Source: Astrothelium macrocarpum
Lineage: Eukaryota > Ascomycota > Dothideomycetes > Trypetheliales > Trypetheliaceae
Length of the DNA stretch: 64,000 nt
Assembly (NCBI GenBank): GCA_021030915.1
Contig: JAGEMR010000020.1
Location: 310,001 to 374,000, forward strand
Direction: 5' to 3'
The translations under genes and the position numbers were made by a program. Positions 11,701 through 22,124 of this stretch are shown here, piece after piece (the stretch's first letter is position 1; the number at the start of each line of letters is the position of its first letter). The notes under the pieces were generated by a model. That model had not been told where the DNA came from. It saw only the letters and a list, made by a program, of their open reading frames with translations, and did not search any database.

Positions 11701-12456
11701 CATAGAGAGAATGTCAACGAGGAAGCTGAAGATGAAGTAGTATCCAACTTGGATGAAGAGACCTCTGAGATTGCTCTTTCACGTGAAGAATCCCCAAATA
11801 CCGAAGCAGATTTGATATACTGGGCATATGTTGTCCAACGAAGGGAATGGGCAGAGGAGGAAGACGAAAGCAACGTATCTTGGACTCAATGTGGAGATAT
11901 CTACAGCTCTTTACAGGAGGCCAATTTGGCAGCAGGAAGAGAGATTCTACTGCAGCGTGGTTCTCCACATCCAATGTTTCCTGATGCCGACGAGTTCAAA
12001 GTGTCCAAGGACGCTCACGGTCTTCAAAATTACTTTGTGGAATCTGAGGGATTTTATGTCTGGGTCAAAGTTTGTCGCGCCCTTAGGACAACGAGGGATG
12101 GTAAGCCCCCAAAGACGAAAATTGGATGGCTGAAGAAAGTCGTGTATGAAGTTAAATATGAATCAGGAGGGACGCTCAAAGAGGGTGAAGAAAAAGTCAA
12201 GTCGATTCCGGAATTGTTCACAATCCTTGGACAAGCTAATCGAGAAGCTGCAAATCAGTTGATCGATTTGTCCGTCCCGTCCGAAAGCCAGAGGGTTGAT
12301 GACGTACAAAAGCGCATCATGATCCAGGAACAATTGGATGCGTATCTTGCAGATCTAGACAACGTCACGGATCTGTTCTGTGCGGACGGAGACGAAGATA
12401 CCGGAGTGAAGGTGTGGGTTGAAGAAAGAAGTTTGAGGGGTCCTAGGAATATATAG
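8744..12456 (+). CDS. Large hypothetical, probably nuclear protein with HTH-like segment
   Basis: Model of 1219 aa from exons 8744-9077 and 9131-12456. The 53-nt intron (donor GTAAAT, acceptor CCGTAG) is phase-compatible and joins two long open frames. The N-terminal section (GCWANQHDDQWLLVEYA) looks ordered. Residues about 130-680 are low-complexity, polar and acidic, with a run of basic KAGRKRNVDQR. Next comes a long Arg/Glu coiled-coil stretch, then a helix-turn-helix-like segment (GRKAGMTYLELQKRWYRLTG, then SHRTLREYYERL) and an ordered C-terminal domain (YWAYVVQRREWAEEE, GFYVWVKVCRALRTTRDGK, IGWLKKVVYEVKYE). Basic patches suggest a nuclear protein. The HTH resembles sequence-specific DNA-binding folds but I cannot name the family. 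The start could lie upstream if a 5' exon exists. Confidence 0.6.
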
Positions 12457-12849
12457 CTTTGCAGTAGGTGATTGAATACAAATCATTTAATAACTTCGAG
12501 ATGTGAGCTCGGAGCGAACATCGCCCAAATCGAGATGAAATGAGCGGTGAAGTCTGCTATAGAGATAATTGAAAAATGGCCTATTCGAATAATGCTGAAA
12601 TTCATTGGAGGAAGTGCCCAATCAGACAAATACATTTGGAGATGACCCCATGAAGTTAAGGTATGGAATCATGAGGGATGAGAGCGGACGAATTTCATTT
12701 TCGGTCTTGTGGAATAAAATGGACGGACAGGCACGTGAAATTACGTCAATGTGAAAACAAAAGTTCCCATTCGGTGTGACGGTCAGTGAGTTAACCACCA
12801 AGAGTAACTTTGCCAATGTCATGGCTATCGCAGACCAAATTCCTTGGCC
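12457..12849. promoter_or_regulatory. MET2 upstream region with CACGTG E-box
   Basis: A perfect CACGTG followed by A lies at 12732-12737 (TCACGTG on the other strand), 112 bp before the MET2 start. This is the core bound in yeast by Cbf1 with Met4 and used for sulfur-gene control in fungi. A CRE-like TTACGTCA sits just downstream at 12741-12748. That these sites work here is inference. Confidence 0.45.
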
Positions 12850-14541
12850 ATGAACAACTCTACGAGGCTGATTCGCTCTCGACTGCTTTGGCGACGCACG
12901 CGTGTGGTGGCTTTTCCGACTCATGCTTCACCATGTGCCCAAACACAACACACCAGATCCCTCCACAAACACAGGTCCTCAAAAGCCCAAGCAGCGGCGA
13001 CATCAATACAGCCTGAATACGACAACATCTCTCCTACTACAGCCTCTTCAAATCCAGCATTGTCCTTTCCTTGCCTTGATGCCGTTGAATCTCGTTCGGT
13101 CACTCTCTCACGGCGCTCCCTTCGCGGCCCTGAACCATCTTACACAACTGGCAAGCATCATACTTTCCATTCTCGACATCCATTGTTATTAGACTGGGGA
13201 GGTATACTGCCGGAATTTGATGTGGCCTACGAGACTTGGGGACAGTTAAACCGCAACCGATCAAACGCAATTCTACTTCATACAGGCCTGTCCGCGTCGA
13301 GTCATGCGCACAGTACCGACTCAAATCCGAAGCCAGGTTGGTGGGAGAAGTTCATTGGCCCAGACTGTCCGCTCGACACCAACAAGTACTTTATCATCTG
13401 CACAAACGTAATTGGTGGCTGCTATGGGAGCACAGGGCCTTCGTCCCTTGATCCTGCTAATGGCAAGCACTACGGCACCCGATTTCCCATTCTGACCATG
13501 GAAGACATGGTGCGTGCGCAATTTCGTTTGCTCGATTTCATGGGGATCGAAAAGCTCTATGCAAGTGTTGGAAGTAGTATGGGCGGAATGCAGAGTCTTG
13601 CCGCGGGTATCTTGGAGCCAGAACGAATAGGAAAACTTGTAAGCATCTCTGCTTGTGCAAGAAGCCATCCATTTAGTATCGCTATGCGGCATGCGCAGAG
13701 ACAAGGTAAATGTGCTTCTGATTGTTTTTTTTTTGTTTTTTTTTGTTTTTTTGTGGACAAACTTTTTTGCCGAGATCTAACTCTACAGCCAGTCCTCATG
13801 ACCGATCCTAATTGGTCCCGCGGCTTTTATTATACCACCGCCGTTCCTCCTCATACTGGCATGAAACTTGCCCGTCAAATCGCTACCATCACTTATCGCA
13901 GCGGCCCAGAGTGGGAGCAGCGCTTCGGACGGCGCCGCGCCGATCCATCTCAGCCTCCTGCGCTGTGTCCAGACTTCCTTATTGAGACGTACCTCGACCA
14001 CGCTGGCGAGAAGTGGTGTCTCGAATACGATGCTAATAGTCTACTATACGTCTCCAAAGCGATGGACCTGTTCGATCTGGGTGTGACGCATCAGAGAGCA
14101 ATGGCGCAGTTGAGACTAAAAAACACTGCTAAGCTGGACCGAGTCGCGGCCGGCGATAAGCAGGAGGATGCGGTGGGAAACCTATGCAACCTGACACTGC
14201 CCGCACGGCCGTATGAGGAGATGGATGCAACATCGCAAGATATGTCAGCGCCAGTCGAGAATCCTAAGACTGCTGCTGCTGCCACTTCTGTTGATCCTGA
14301 TCTCGTGGATGGCCTGCGTCCTTTGGCGCGTTCACAGATACCAACGCTGGTACTTGGTGTCGCATCAGATGGGCTATTCCCAGCTTGGCAACAGCGGGAG
14401 ATTGCCGACACGTTGCGCGCTGCTGGGAGCCAGGCAACAGAGCACTGGGAGCTGGGTATGGAGCAGAGCCTTTTTGGTCATGACACCTTCTTGCTTGATC
14501 TCGATGGTGTTGGGAGGCCGGTGAAAGAATTCCTCGGCTGA
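12850..14541 (+). CDS. MET2: Homoserine O-acetyltransferase
   Basis: Transfers acetyl from acetyl-CoA to homoserine, the first committed step to methionine in fungi. An alpha/beta-hydrolase: nucleophile elbow GSSMGGMQ, aspartate region VASDGLFP and histidine in GHDTFLLD are present, with the family block TNVIGGCYGSTGPSS. Exons 12850-13705 and 13793-14541 give 534 aa. The 87-nt intron carries long T-runs and ends GCCAG; splicing restores HAQRQVLMTDPNW, as in the family. Unspliced, the frame remains open with 29 Phe/Cys-rich residues that do not belong. The N-terminus is Arg-rich (RLIRSRLLWRRTRVV) and could act as a mitochondrial presequence. A low-complexity insert (about residues 430-460, Ala-rich) precedes the last strand. 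Confidence 0.95.
   Translation: MNNSTRLIRSRLLWRRTRVVAFPTHASPCAQTQHTRSLHKHRSSKAQAAATSIQPEYDNISPTTASSNPALSFPCLDAVESRSVTLSRRSLRGPEPSYTTGKHHTFHSRHPLLLDWGGILPEFDVAYETWGQLNRNRSNAILLHTGLSASSHAHSTDSNPKPGWWEKFIGPDCPLDTNKYFIICTNVIGGCYGSTGPSSLDPANGKHYGTRFPILTMEDMVRAQFRLLDFMGIEKLYASVGSSMGGMQSLAAGILEPERIGKLVSISACARSHPFSIAMRHAQRQGKCASDCFFFVFFCFFVDKLFCRDLTLQPVLMTDPNWSRGFYYTTAVPPHTGMKLARQIATITYRSGPEWEQRFGRRRADPSQPPALCPDFLIETYLDHAGEKWCLEYDANSLLYVSKAMDLFDLGVTHQRAMAQLRLKNTAKLDRVAAGDKQEDAVGNLCNLTLPARPYEEMDATSQDMSAPVENPKTAAAATSVDPDLVDGLRPLARSQIPTLVLGVASDGLFPAWQQREIADTLRAAGSQATEHWELGMEQSLFGHDTFLLDLDGVGRPVKEFLG
13706..13792 (+). other. Stop-free 3n intron in MET2 with T-runs
   Basis: GTAAAT donor, TCTAAC branch-like site and GCCAG acceptor, 87 nt. 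The pyrimidine tract contains runs of 7-11 T broken by single G. The alternative acceptor four bases upstream (CTACAG) would shift the frame. Confidence 0.75.
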
Positions 14542-15043
14542 TTGAGCATTTCGCCTCAAGGTTCCTTGCCATTGCAATGCATGGAACCGGCGTAAAGGTT
14601 TGTCAGTGTAAGGCCTGCTGAAAGAGCTTTGGATGGCGTTCCAAAGGTTCATATCAAGGCTCTGGGGAACGCTTACGATCGAGAACCTTTGATATCTACC
14701 CACGCCCCTATTCTGAGCGTGTATGATGATGTGGAACGCGTTCTCGAAGCGACCCGATCTATACAGAGATTCCAAGTTTTGGAAGACTAAACGGCAATCA
14801 GGCAAACGGATTCTGGCTCATCATGCATCTCATTCCGGAGAGAAAATCCGGGTGAAGAACATTGCAATCAATAATCGCATTCAAGTTCGGTCGGTTACGG
14901 CGAGGGAAAGTGTGTTAAATGGCACTTGTCTGATTCTACATGAACCAGATTATCAGGAGTCCAGCCTACGATGATGGAGCGAGCCGCATTACTCGGATGA
15001 TTGAAGACACATGCTAGCTGGCCACACGTAGCATATTCGTCAG

Positions 15044-15063
15044 TGCCTGAGCATGCTCAGGCA
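15044..15063. repeat. 20-bp perfect palindrome
   Basis: TGCCTGAGCATGCTCAGGCA is its own reverse complement with no spacer. It lies in the long gene-free stretch. It could form a dimer-protein site or a cruciform; no known site is assigned. Confidence 0.8.
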
Positions 15064-16857
15064 GGCATCGGAACCAAATGTGTCCTGGCTGTTGTGACCA
15101 GAAAGGTTAGAATTATCCGCGACTTCGAATCATGTTCCAGAACTCTCAGACATTTCCATCGCGTTATCTGCTTTATGGCAAACGTCCTGTTCATTGATTG
15201 GCGCCACAGTATAGAAAAGGGAACACAATTCGTTCAGATGGACGAATTCCGTCAATCGGCGCATTGATCTATCATTCGTTAAGGTCTTTGAACTTGTCGC
15301 ATTGAGGATGTACTTCAAAGCATAATGCGATGCCACCGAGGCCCGAAAATCGGAACTCAATTAGCATGTCCGTAGTTTTGTCCCATTCCTTATATGTGTA
15401 TGGTAGAGCGCTCTTGGCAGTGGAGGTGTTGCTCACGCTACGGTAATACAACAACTGCATTTCATTGTGGATATTTGTTTGGCACACTGTGCTTCAACCT
15501 TCCTCACATTACTCAAGGTACAGTCTAGGTCAAGACTTTGAACAGACACACTGGCTTTTATCACACAGACTAGGAAGAACTTCAAGGGTACGTCAGATTG
15601 ACAAATGGAAGAAGTTGTTGCCAAGGCAATGAACCAAAGCCGGACTCACTGAAATCGGCGTCTATCCCTATCTCACACTTGCAAGCTACAGGGCAGCGGT
15701 GTGGTACTCTTCCGGGACGACGTTACAGAGATATGAGGCATGGTAGAGGATTTTCTATTCTAATCACTGAGATCGCATTTTCTAATTCTCGATAAGAAAC
15801 TTGATGGCTCTGATCTTTCCATTACACGTTGTTGCGATCGAACTGACTCTTAAATGTTTACTGAATACAATCGACGACTTATTCTGCACAAGGATCAATC
15901 GCTCCTATTCCTGGCAGGCTAGCGTGCATTGCCAGAATCAAACGGTTTTGATTCGATTGGCCGGATTCTCGAGACGGACCCAGATTGAAACATTGGTGTA
16001 TCAAGAGGACAGGTTTTCACAAACACCAGAGCGAGATTTCTATGCCATCTAAGCTAGGAATTTTTCAGCGTGCACGCACATGGCCATACTTCAGGTTTTC
16101 ACATTACTATGAAGCGAAGGTCTGCCACGAATCTGCGCAGTGGTGCAGGAATGTCACTGCAGCACCGGTGCTTTTTCTGACGCTGTCTCTCATCCACTTC
16201 CTTCTGCAATTATCGTTCAAGACGGCTTCGACTAGGTAATTTCACGTCGAATTCCCACACTCATTCTCCGAGGAGCGTCATGAGCAAAGTGATTACATCG
16301 CAAAAGGTGCATGTGATTATACCTTTAACAGCATCGTCTTAACGGAAAAGAAGGTCTCCAGACTAGCTGATACTGGAAGCGAGGACCGGTCTGGATCACA
16401 AGCATTTTGACTTCACTACACCCGTCATTCTCGAGGAAATGCATAAAGCAGGACCTATTCGATCCAGCACCAGCCTTTTTTCAATTCCTACCCATTATTT
16501 TTGTCGAAAGAGTAAATCTGCAAAATGACGCGAAAAGGACGGGTTGGATTGCTCCGAAATGCATAAGGCAAAGTAAGAAAGGTAGGTTAGACCGTACGAT
16601 GTCGTCGCGTAGTTAAGTCACCCATTGTAGTTTCTCCCATTTCCTGCCCAAATCAGTACCGGTTGATAGCGTCCATCCCAAGCTCACCTGCTAATGGATG
16701 CTCAATCACGTAGGTAAGGTAGATGTGATTAAGGATGCGAGGATTTTTGTAGCATTGATCTACCTCTGGGTCGTTCTATTATCATTGACGGACTGTTCGT
16801 TCTTCAGTTGAGGTCTAGTACAGAGTGTTTTGCGTATCTAATCCTACCCCCTCCCCT

Positions 16858-16895
16858 TCTTTTATTTTTTTATTTTTTATTTTTTATTTTTTTTT
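16858..16895. repeat. T-rich low-complexity tract
   Basis: Run of T with interspersed single A bases (TTTTATTTTT-like units) in intergenic DNA. Prone to slippage and likely polymorphic. Confidence 0.7.
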
Positions 16896-17303
16896 GGAAT
16901 ACTAGGTGGAATCGGAACTAAATCTTCATTGTTTCAATCCAACACGTTACTCTATTGAACTGGCTTCCACAAATTCCTACACGTTCTACATGGTGTTCCT
17001 CGTCACGCTTGCCAACTCTAAATGGACTGATTAATGTGGTCAGGAAATTTCTTACAATCCAGATATACACGTCGGATATTTCACCCCAAATTTTATGCCT
17101 CCCCAGTCCGTATGGTCTCTTGAGCAATTGCAATGCAAAACGCCTGTCAATTCATGTGACGGCAGGATTTTGCAACAGCCTACCCGATGCGCCTGGTTCT
17201 GTAACTCCCAGTCCTTACATTAGCTCGCCGTGCCCGCCCAACTCCAGTGACTCCATGCTATTTAACGCAATGAGATTGATGGCCCCTTAAATGTCAGCGC
17301 AGT

Positions 17304-18817
17304 CTACATCGCATCTACGAAATCGTCCTCGTCTTCATCACTCTCCACTGCCTCTACCTCTGGGCCGCCTTCCTGCAGCGATCCAGTCCCAATAGCAGAA
17401 GATTCTTGCGGTGCCTCAATCTTGACACGTTTTAACCCTCGCTGGCTCCCTTCGTCATCTGAATTCTGTCCCGATACATTCGCCGAGCTATCTTCCGATG
17501 TCATGCCCGAAGATGGATTTGCAGCAGCGGCCTTCGCAGCAGACACGCCATTCGGCAGGGGTTTCTCGGTCGAAGGTCCTGCTTCAGATTTTGGTTCGTT
17601 TGCGAACGTCACGTCCTCGAACTCGTCGTCATCATCATTCTCCGAATTGGAGTTGGAGTCATTGGACGGCGTGCGCGTGTTGTCGTCGGCCTCGTTCTCC
17701 ATCATTTTCTGTAGATTTGCAAAATAGCCGTCGAGATCAGCAGTATTGTTAGGAGCATCCTTGACTGGTTTTTTACTGTCTTCAATGTCTTCCATCTTGA
17801 TTCCAGTGGGTGTAGTGGCAGTGCCTGAACCGTTATTTTCGGGTTCCGCAACGGTAGACTCATCAGGAACAATATTATTCAAACCAGTCACGGTTGAGTG
17901 TGTATGCCAGCTTGGTAATTGATTCTGCACTCGCAACTTTTCCTTGCGTTCCCGTTCTTCCTGTCGACGGCGTTCTTCCTCTTCGGCGCTTGTAGCACCA
18001 ACCAAACTGACTTCAACACGCTCTTGTGTAGTCATGCCTTTGACCTTCTGCGGAACGACGTGTAGCTGCGAGTCAACGACGGTCTCATTTTTCACACCCT
18101 GGTCTTCTTTGGCCCTTTGAACAGGGCGCGCATTTGCGAGAGCAGTTTCCCAGTCGTTTTCGGGTACCGTAGATGAGTCTAGCCGTTGCATCAGGTTGAG
18201 GAGCGGAGAGAGCTGCTGGTTGAGACGCTGGATAGTTGCATTTTCAGCAACTACGGGACCTCCAATTTCGGCCTCGTCGTTTGTTCGGAATTGCAAAATG
18301 TTTTGACATCGGTGACAGCAGTAATTGCCATTCATATCCAGATTGTCGATTACCTCCATCACCGTCCAGTCACTCCCGCACCTTCCGCATACTAGCTCTT
18401 TTCGTTCAGTACTACCAGGCGCGGAGAGGGACTCGATATGCTTGGTCATGCGATACAAACGGTATTTGATGGCATCAATGGCGAGATGGAAGTTGATGTA
18501 GAAGATATCCCGGCTAGAGACACGATTGGTTTCATTTTTCACTTGTTGCGTATGTACATGCAACAGTCCGTCAGAGCGCAATTTGCCGGCGTACTTGCGC
18601 ATGGGCTTTTCCTGCATATTGAGGCATGAGGCGAGGTCGTTTCCGTTAAGGCTAGAAACAAAGATTGTTAGTCGACTGGCAGTATGACTGGGGGGTTGCA
18701 GGTTCAGTGCTGGAAAGCGTACGCTGAATGCACCATGAGCGCATCTATTACGAGAACATGTTCAATATCGTAGAACGCGCGGGCGACACTGCGGATGAGC
18801 GTTTTGGCAAGGTCCAT
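17304..18817 (-). CDS. TFA1: Transcription initiation factor TFIIE, alpha subunit
   Basis: General RNA polymerase II factor that recruits and stimulates TFIIH at promoters. Exons 18723-18817 and 17304-18651 give 480 aa. The intron has a CTAAC branch site and TCTAG acceptor. The first exon encodes MDLAKTLIRSVARAFYD and joins to LNGNDLASCLNMQEK, forming the extended winged helix. The zinc ribbon follows (CGRCGSDW, then CCHRC). The C-terminal half is acidic and low-complexity with Asp/Glu and Ser runs (ENDDDDEFEDVTF) and ends ESDEDEDDFVDAM, as in the family. It diverges from PUS1 with 577 bp between starts. Confidence 0.94.
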
Positions 18818-19394
18818 GATGAGTATTCGTGGAAGAAATGTAGAGCGTGAGATTGCAGAGACGGAGAGGATAGATTGAATCTGGAGCCAACGAAGGCGAG
18901 ACTCGACCTACGGAAAGCAGGAGTAGGCGAAAGGCAAATTCGGACGACAATAGGAATGGCGACAATAGCGAACGGCACAGGTGACTGGTAAGGTACTCAA
19001 GGTCCACAGCTTGGGCGCATGATGACGTCCTGATCACCAGTCTGTGACAGCTGGAAGACGTCTTGGTCGACTCAGGCGCTTACACTTGATGCGTCTGAGC
19101 AGTCAAGATGTTTACGCACGATGAGTACAAGGAACAAGTACCTCGAGGTGAATCCAGGCACTGCTGACATAATGAGGCTCTGCGGATTGGGTGAGTTGGA
19201 GGGGTATCGCGCACAGCAATGAGCTAATCCCAATATGGAGCACGATGTAGAACGACAATTTTAATAGCCAAAGGCAGGAGTCAGCCAATGATTTTCTTGC
19301 ATTTAAAGCCTCAGACCTTCAGATTTGTGGATCACGTCGCATTTGCATTTGCTTCATTCCGAACTAATTTCGCCCAATACCGAAGCCAGTCATT
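18818..19394. promoter_or_regulatory. Divergent promoter region, TFIIE-alpha / PUS1
   Basis: 577-bp spacer. Visible short motifs are an ATGACGTC CRE-like octamer at 19022-19029 and the palindrome AAGACGTCTT at 19055-19064. Their function is not known here. Confidence 0.45.
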
Positions 19395-21475
19395 ATGCCA
19401 GATGAACCACAAATCTCATCATCTAGCAAATCCAAGAAGCGGAAATGGGCGAACGAAGCTATTCGCTACGGCAGCAGAAAGCATGACGGCGGAAGAGATA
19501 AGGGACGAGATATGGGCCGTAAAACGCATCAGTCAGTACACATTTGTCTACCCCGAAACACTAGACTGACTGCTTAACAAGTCGACAAGATACAGACAAA
19601 CGCGAACCGCACGAAGCCAAGCAAGACAAACGCCGTAAGACCAATCTGCCAGAAGGTCGAGAATCCGTTTTACCTAAGCCGTTTCCCGAGGAGGAAATTG
19701 CCGCGGAAGAGCGGAGGCCGAAGCATAAAGTCGCCGTCATGATTGGATACGCTGGCAGTGGGTACAAAGGCATGCAGATGTGTGTTAAAATCGATCGTGG
19801 TAGAGTGTTTCATTGTTGACCGTTGATCAGTAACTGGAGCGAGAAGACTATCGAGGGCGATATATTCCACGCATTTGTTAAAGCTGGTGCAATCTCCAAA
19901 GCTAATGCTAATGATCCTAAAAAGTCCTCTCTCGTTCGTTGCGCCAGAACAGACAAGGGTGTGCACGCTGCCGGCAATGTGATATCGCTCAAGCTCATCA
20001 TCGAAGATTCCGATGTGGTGGAGAAGATCAATACACATCTCCCAGCCCAAATACGCATTTGGGGCATCGAACGAACCATTGGAAGCTTCAGTTGCTATCA
20101 AGCTTGTGATTCCCGGTGGTACGAATACCTAATACCGACGCACTGCTTGCTCCCGCCACATCCTTCGAGCTTCTTAGCGAAACAGTTGGAGAAGTCTGCG
20201 GACGAAGTGGATGATCGGAAGGGGTATGTAGAAAGACAGACTGAGGTTGCCGGATTCTGGAAAGCCGTAGAAGAAAATCAAATCCGACCCATCTTGGAAT
20301 CATTGGACGGAGAAACTCGATCCCAAGTCATGGAAGCTCTGTTCAAATCAGAAGACGATCTTTTGACAGATCCTGAGGATGAGCAGCCAAAGGATGTTAC
20401 TGGCACAATCCAAGAAGATGATGCAATCAACATTGAAGGAATGAATAGGATCACTGCAGATTCGGTCAGTTCGCATGGCAAGGAAGATCTAGGAGTAGCT
20501 GAACAAAACGTGCCCGATTCAGTGGTAGATTTGGGACTCGCTAAGCCTTCCAATCACGAATCCGATCCTCATTCAGACATACGTATGCCCAAGGAAAGCA
20601 CCTCGACCAAGCCTAGTTGTACAGAGCATGCGAAGTTGGACCCCAACCCTATTCTAATCTCAGCGATAAGGCGCTTGCGCAACGCCTACCTCACTGCGAA
20701 ACGCCGTTACCGTGTTCATGATTCCCGCGTCAATCGTCTTCAGGCTGCTCTGAGCGCCTATGAAGGCACGCATAATTTTTATAATTACACCATCAACAAA
20801 AGTGGACGCGATCCAAGTGCGAAACGTCACATTAAATCTTTCACAGTCAATCCCAAACCAATCTTGAAGAAAGTCAGAAGTACTCTAACCGGAGAGACAA
20901 ACCAAGACAGAGAAGCGAATGGGGACGGCGAAGAAACAGAGTGGCTATCTTTGAAAGTTCATGGGCAATCCTTTATGATGCATCAAATCCGCAAGATGGT
21001 CGGCATGGCGGTCCTTGCTGTTCGATGTGGTGCTGACAGCGTCCTGCTCATCCGCCAATCCTATGACTGGAATACTAAATTCTCCATCCCTAAAGCCCCG
21101 GGGCTGGGCCTTTTGCTCGAGCGTCCCGTCTTTGACTCTTATAATAGGAAAGTAGGCGAAAAATTCCAAGAGAGGTCACCAATCGGATTCGAGCAGTATG
21201 AGAAGGAGATGAATGAATTCAAGGAACGAGAGATTTACGGAAGAGTATTTGGTGAGGAGCAGAGGGAAGGGGTGTTTCATAGCTTTTTTGGGCATGTGGA
21301 TAACTACCGAGAGCCGTATTTTCTATTCGTGACCAGTAAAGGAGTGGAAGCGACGAAAGGTGCAAAATATGGGAGCATACAAAATGGTGTGAAGACCAAA
21401 ATGGTAGATGCAATCCAGAGTGATGATGAAGAGACCGAGCCAGAGGGCGCAGGGGGCGAAGGTCGAGAAGGTTAG
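19395..21475 (+). CDS. PUS1: tRNA pseudouridine synthase 1 (TruA family)
   Basis: Isomerises uridines in tRNA, and in other RNAs in yeast. Exons 19395-19531, 19582-19779 and 19831-21475 give 659 aa. The TruA-type fold starts at KVAVMIGYAGSGYKGMQIN, completed by the second splice. The catalytic aspartate is in RCARTDKGVHAAGN. Later motifs are YEGTHNFYNYTI and GQSFMMHQIRKMVGMAV. The N-terminus (about 75 residues) is strongly basic and likely carries nuclear localisation signals. An acidic insert of about 130 residues separates the two halves of the catalytic domain, as in other fungal Pus1. The first intron, 19532-19581, is the only phase-compatible choice I found and uses an ACAAG acceptor; its boundary is less certain. 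Confidence 0.92.
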
Positions 21476-21887
21476 CAACAAAGACTCACATTAGGCACTT
21501 GGTCCAACTCAGGCATCCACTATACAAATGATGTCCTTTTTGTCAAAGACCAGAAAAGGAGGACGCATTGACATGTCGAAAAGTTTTACTGGTATCCTGA
21601 GTGTTACGACAAGAGCCTGAGCTGAGATGAGTCGGTATCCCTTTATCTCTTTGGTGACTAGCAAATTGTGCGACCAATGAACTACCTGGAGGTCAATCAT
21701 GACCAATAGCGCGCAACATTATTTCCATGAATCCGTATTCCAGCCAAGGACGATGTTCAACGTAATTGGAGACATATGAATGCGATTGCGTTGCACCTCT
21801 TAACATAGCTACGCAGCTGACTCTGCTGACATCGATGCCCTTGAAACGTAACTCGGTGTTGTGAGGTCACCTTTCTTCAGACGGAAA

Positions 21888-21921
<34 letters not shown>

Positions 21922-22124
21922 TATTGCGCCGTTTTTCATAGGCATCTCCTTTCTCATTTGAACACAACTGATTGTAGGAATATACGGGTACATGCGGCTG
22001 AAATTTATCTGGCTTCCATGCGTCACTGATGCAAAATGCCGGCTTGTTGCACTGGGAATTCGATGTTTGTTGCATTACTCTCCAGTTCTACAAGGAACCG
22101 ATACAATTGATCTAAGCTACAGAC
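21476..22124. other. Intergenic between convergent PUS1 and MFS permease
   Basis: No gene recognised. It holds an adjoining homopolymer pair, C11 then A16, at 21890-21916. Confidence 0.45.
21890..21916. repeat. C11/A16 homopolymer junction
   Basis: Eleven C followed directly by sixteen A. Such runs are error-prone in sequencing and assembly, and unstable in replication. Confidence 0.85.

Larger units (their letters stand above)
14542..17303. other. Long gene-free stretch between MET2 and TFIIE-alpha 3' ends
   Basis: 2.76 kb between convergent genes, unusually long for this window. Only short unsupported frames are present; no tRNA, transposase fragment or long repeat was recognised. It contains a 20-bp perfect palindrome at 15044-15063 and a T/A low-complexity tract at about 16858-16895 (TTTTA-like units). 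Confidence 0.5.

Noticed and set aside
13706..13792. Phe/Cys-rich coding insert in MET2
   Set aside because: Better explained as an intron: donor, branch-like site and acceptor are present and removal restores a conserved block.
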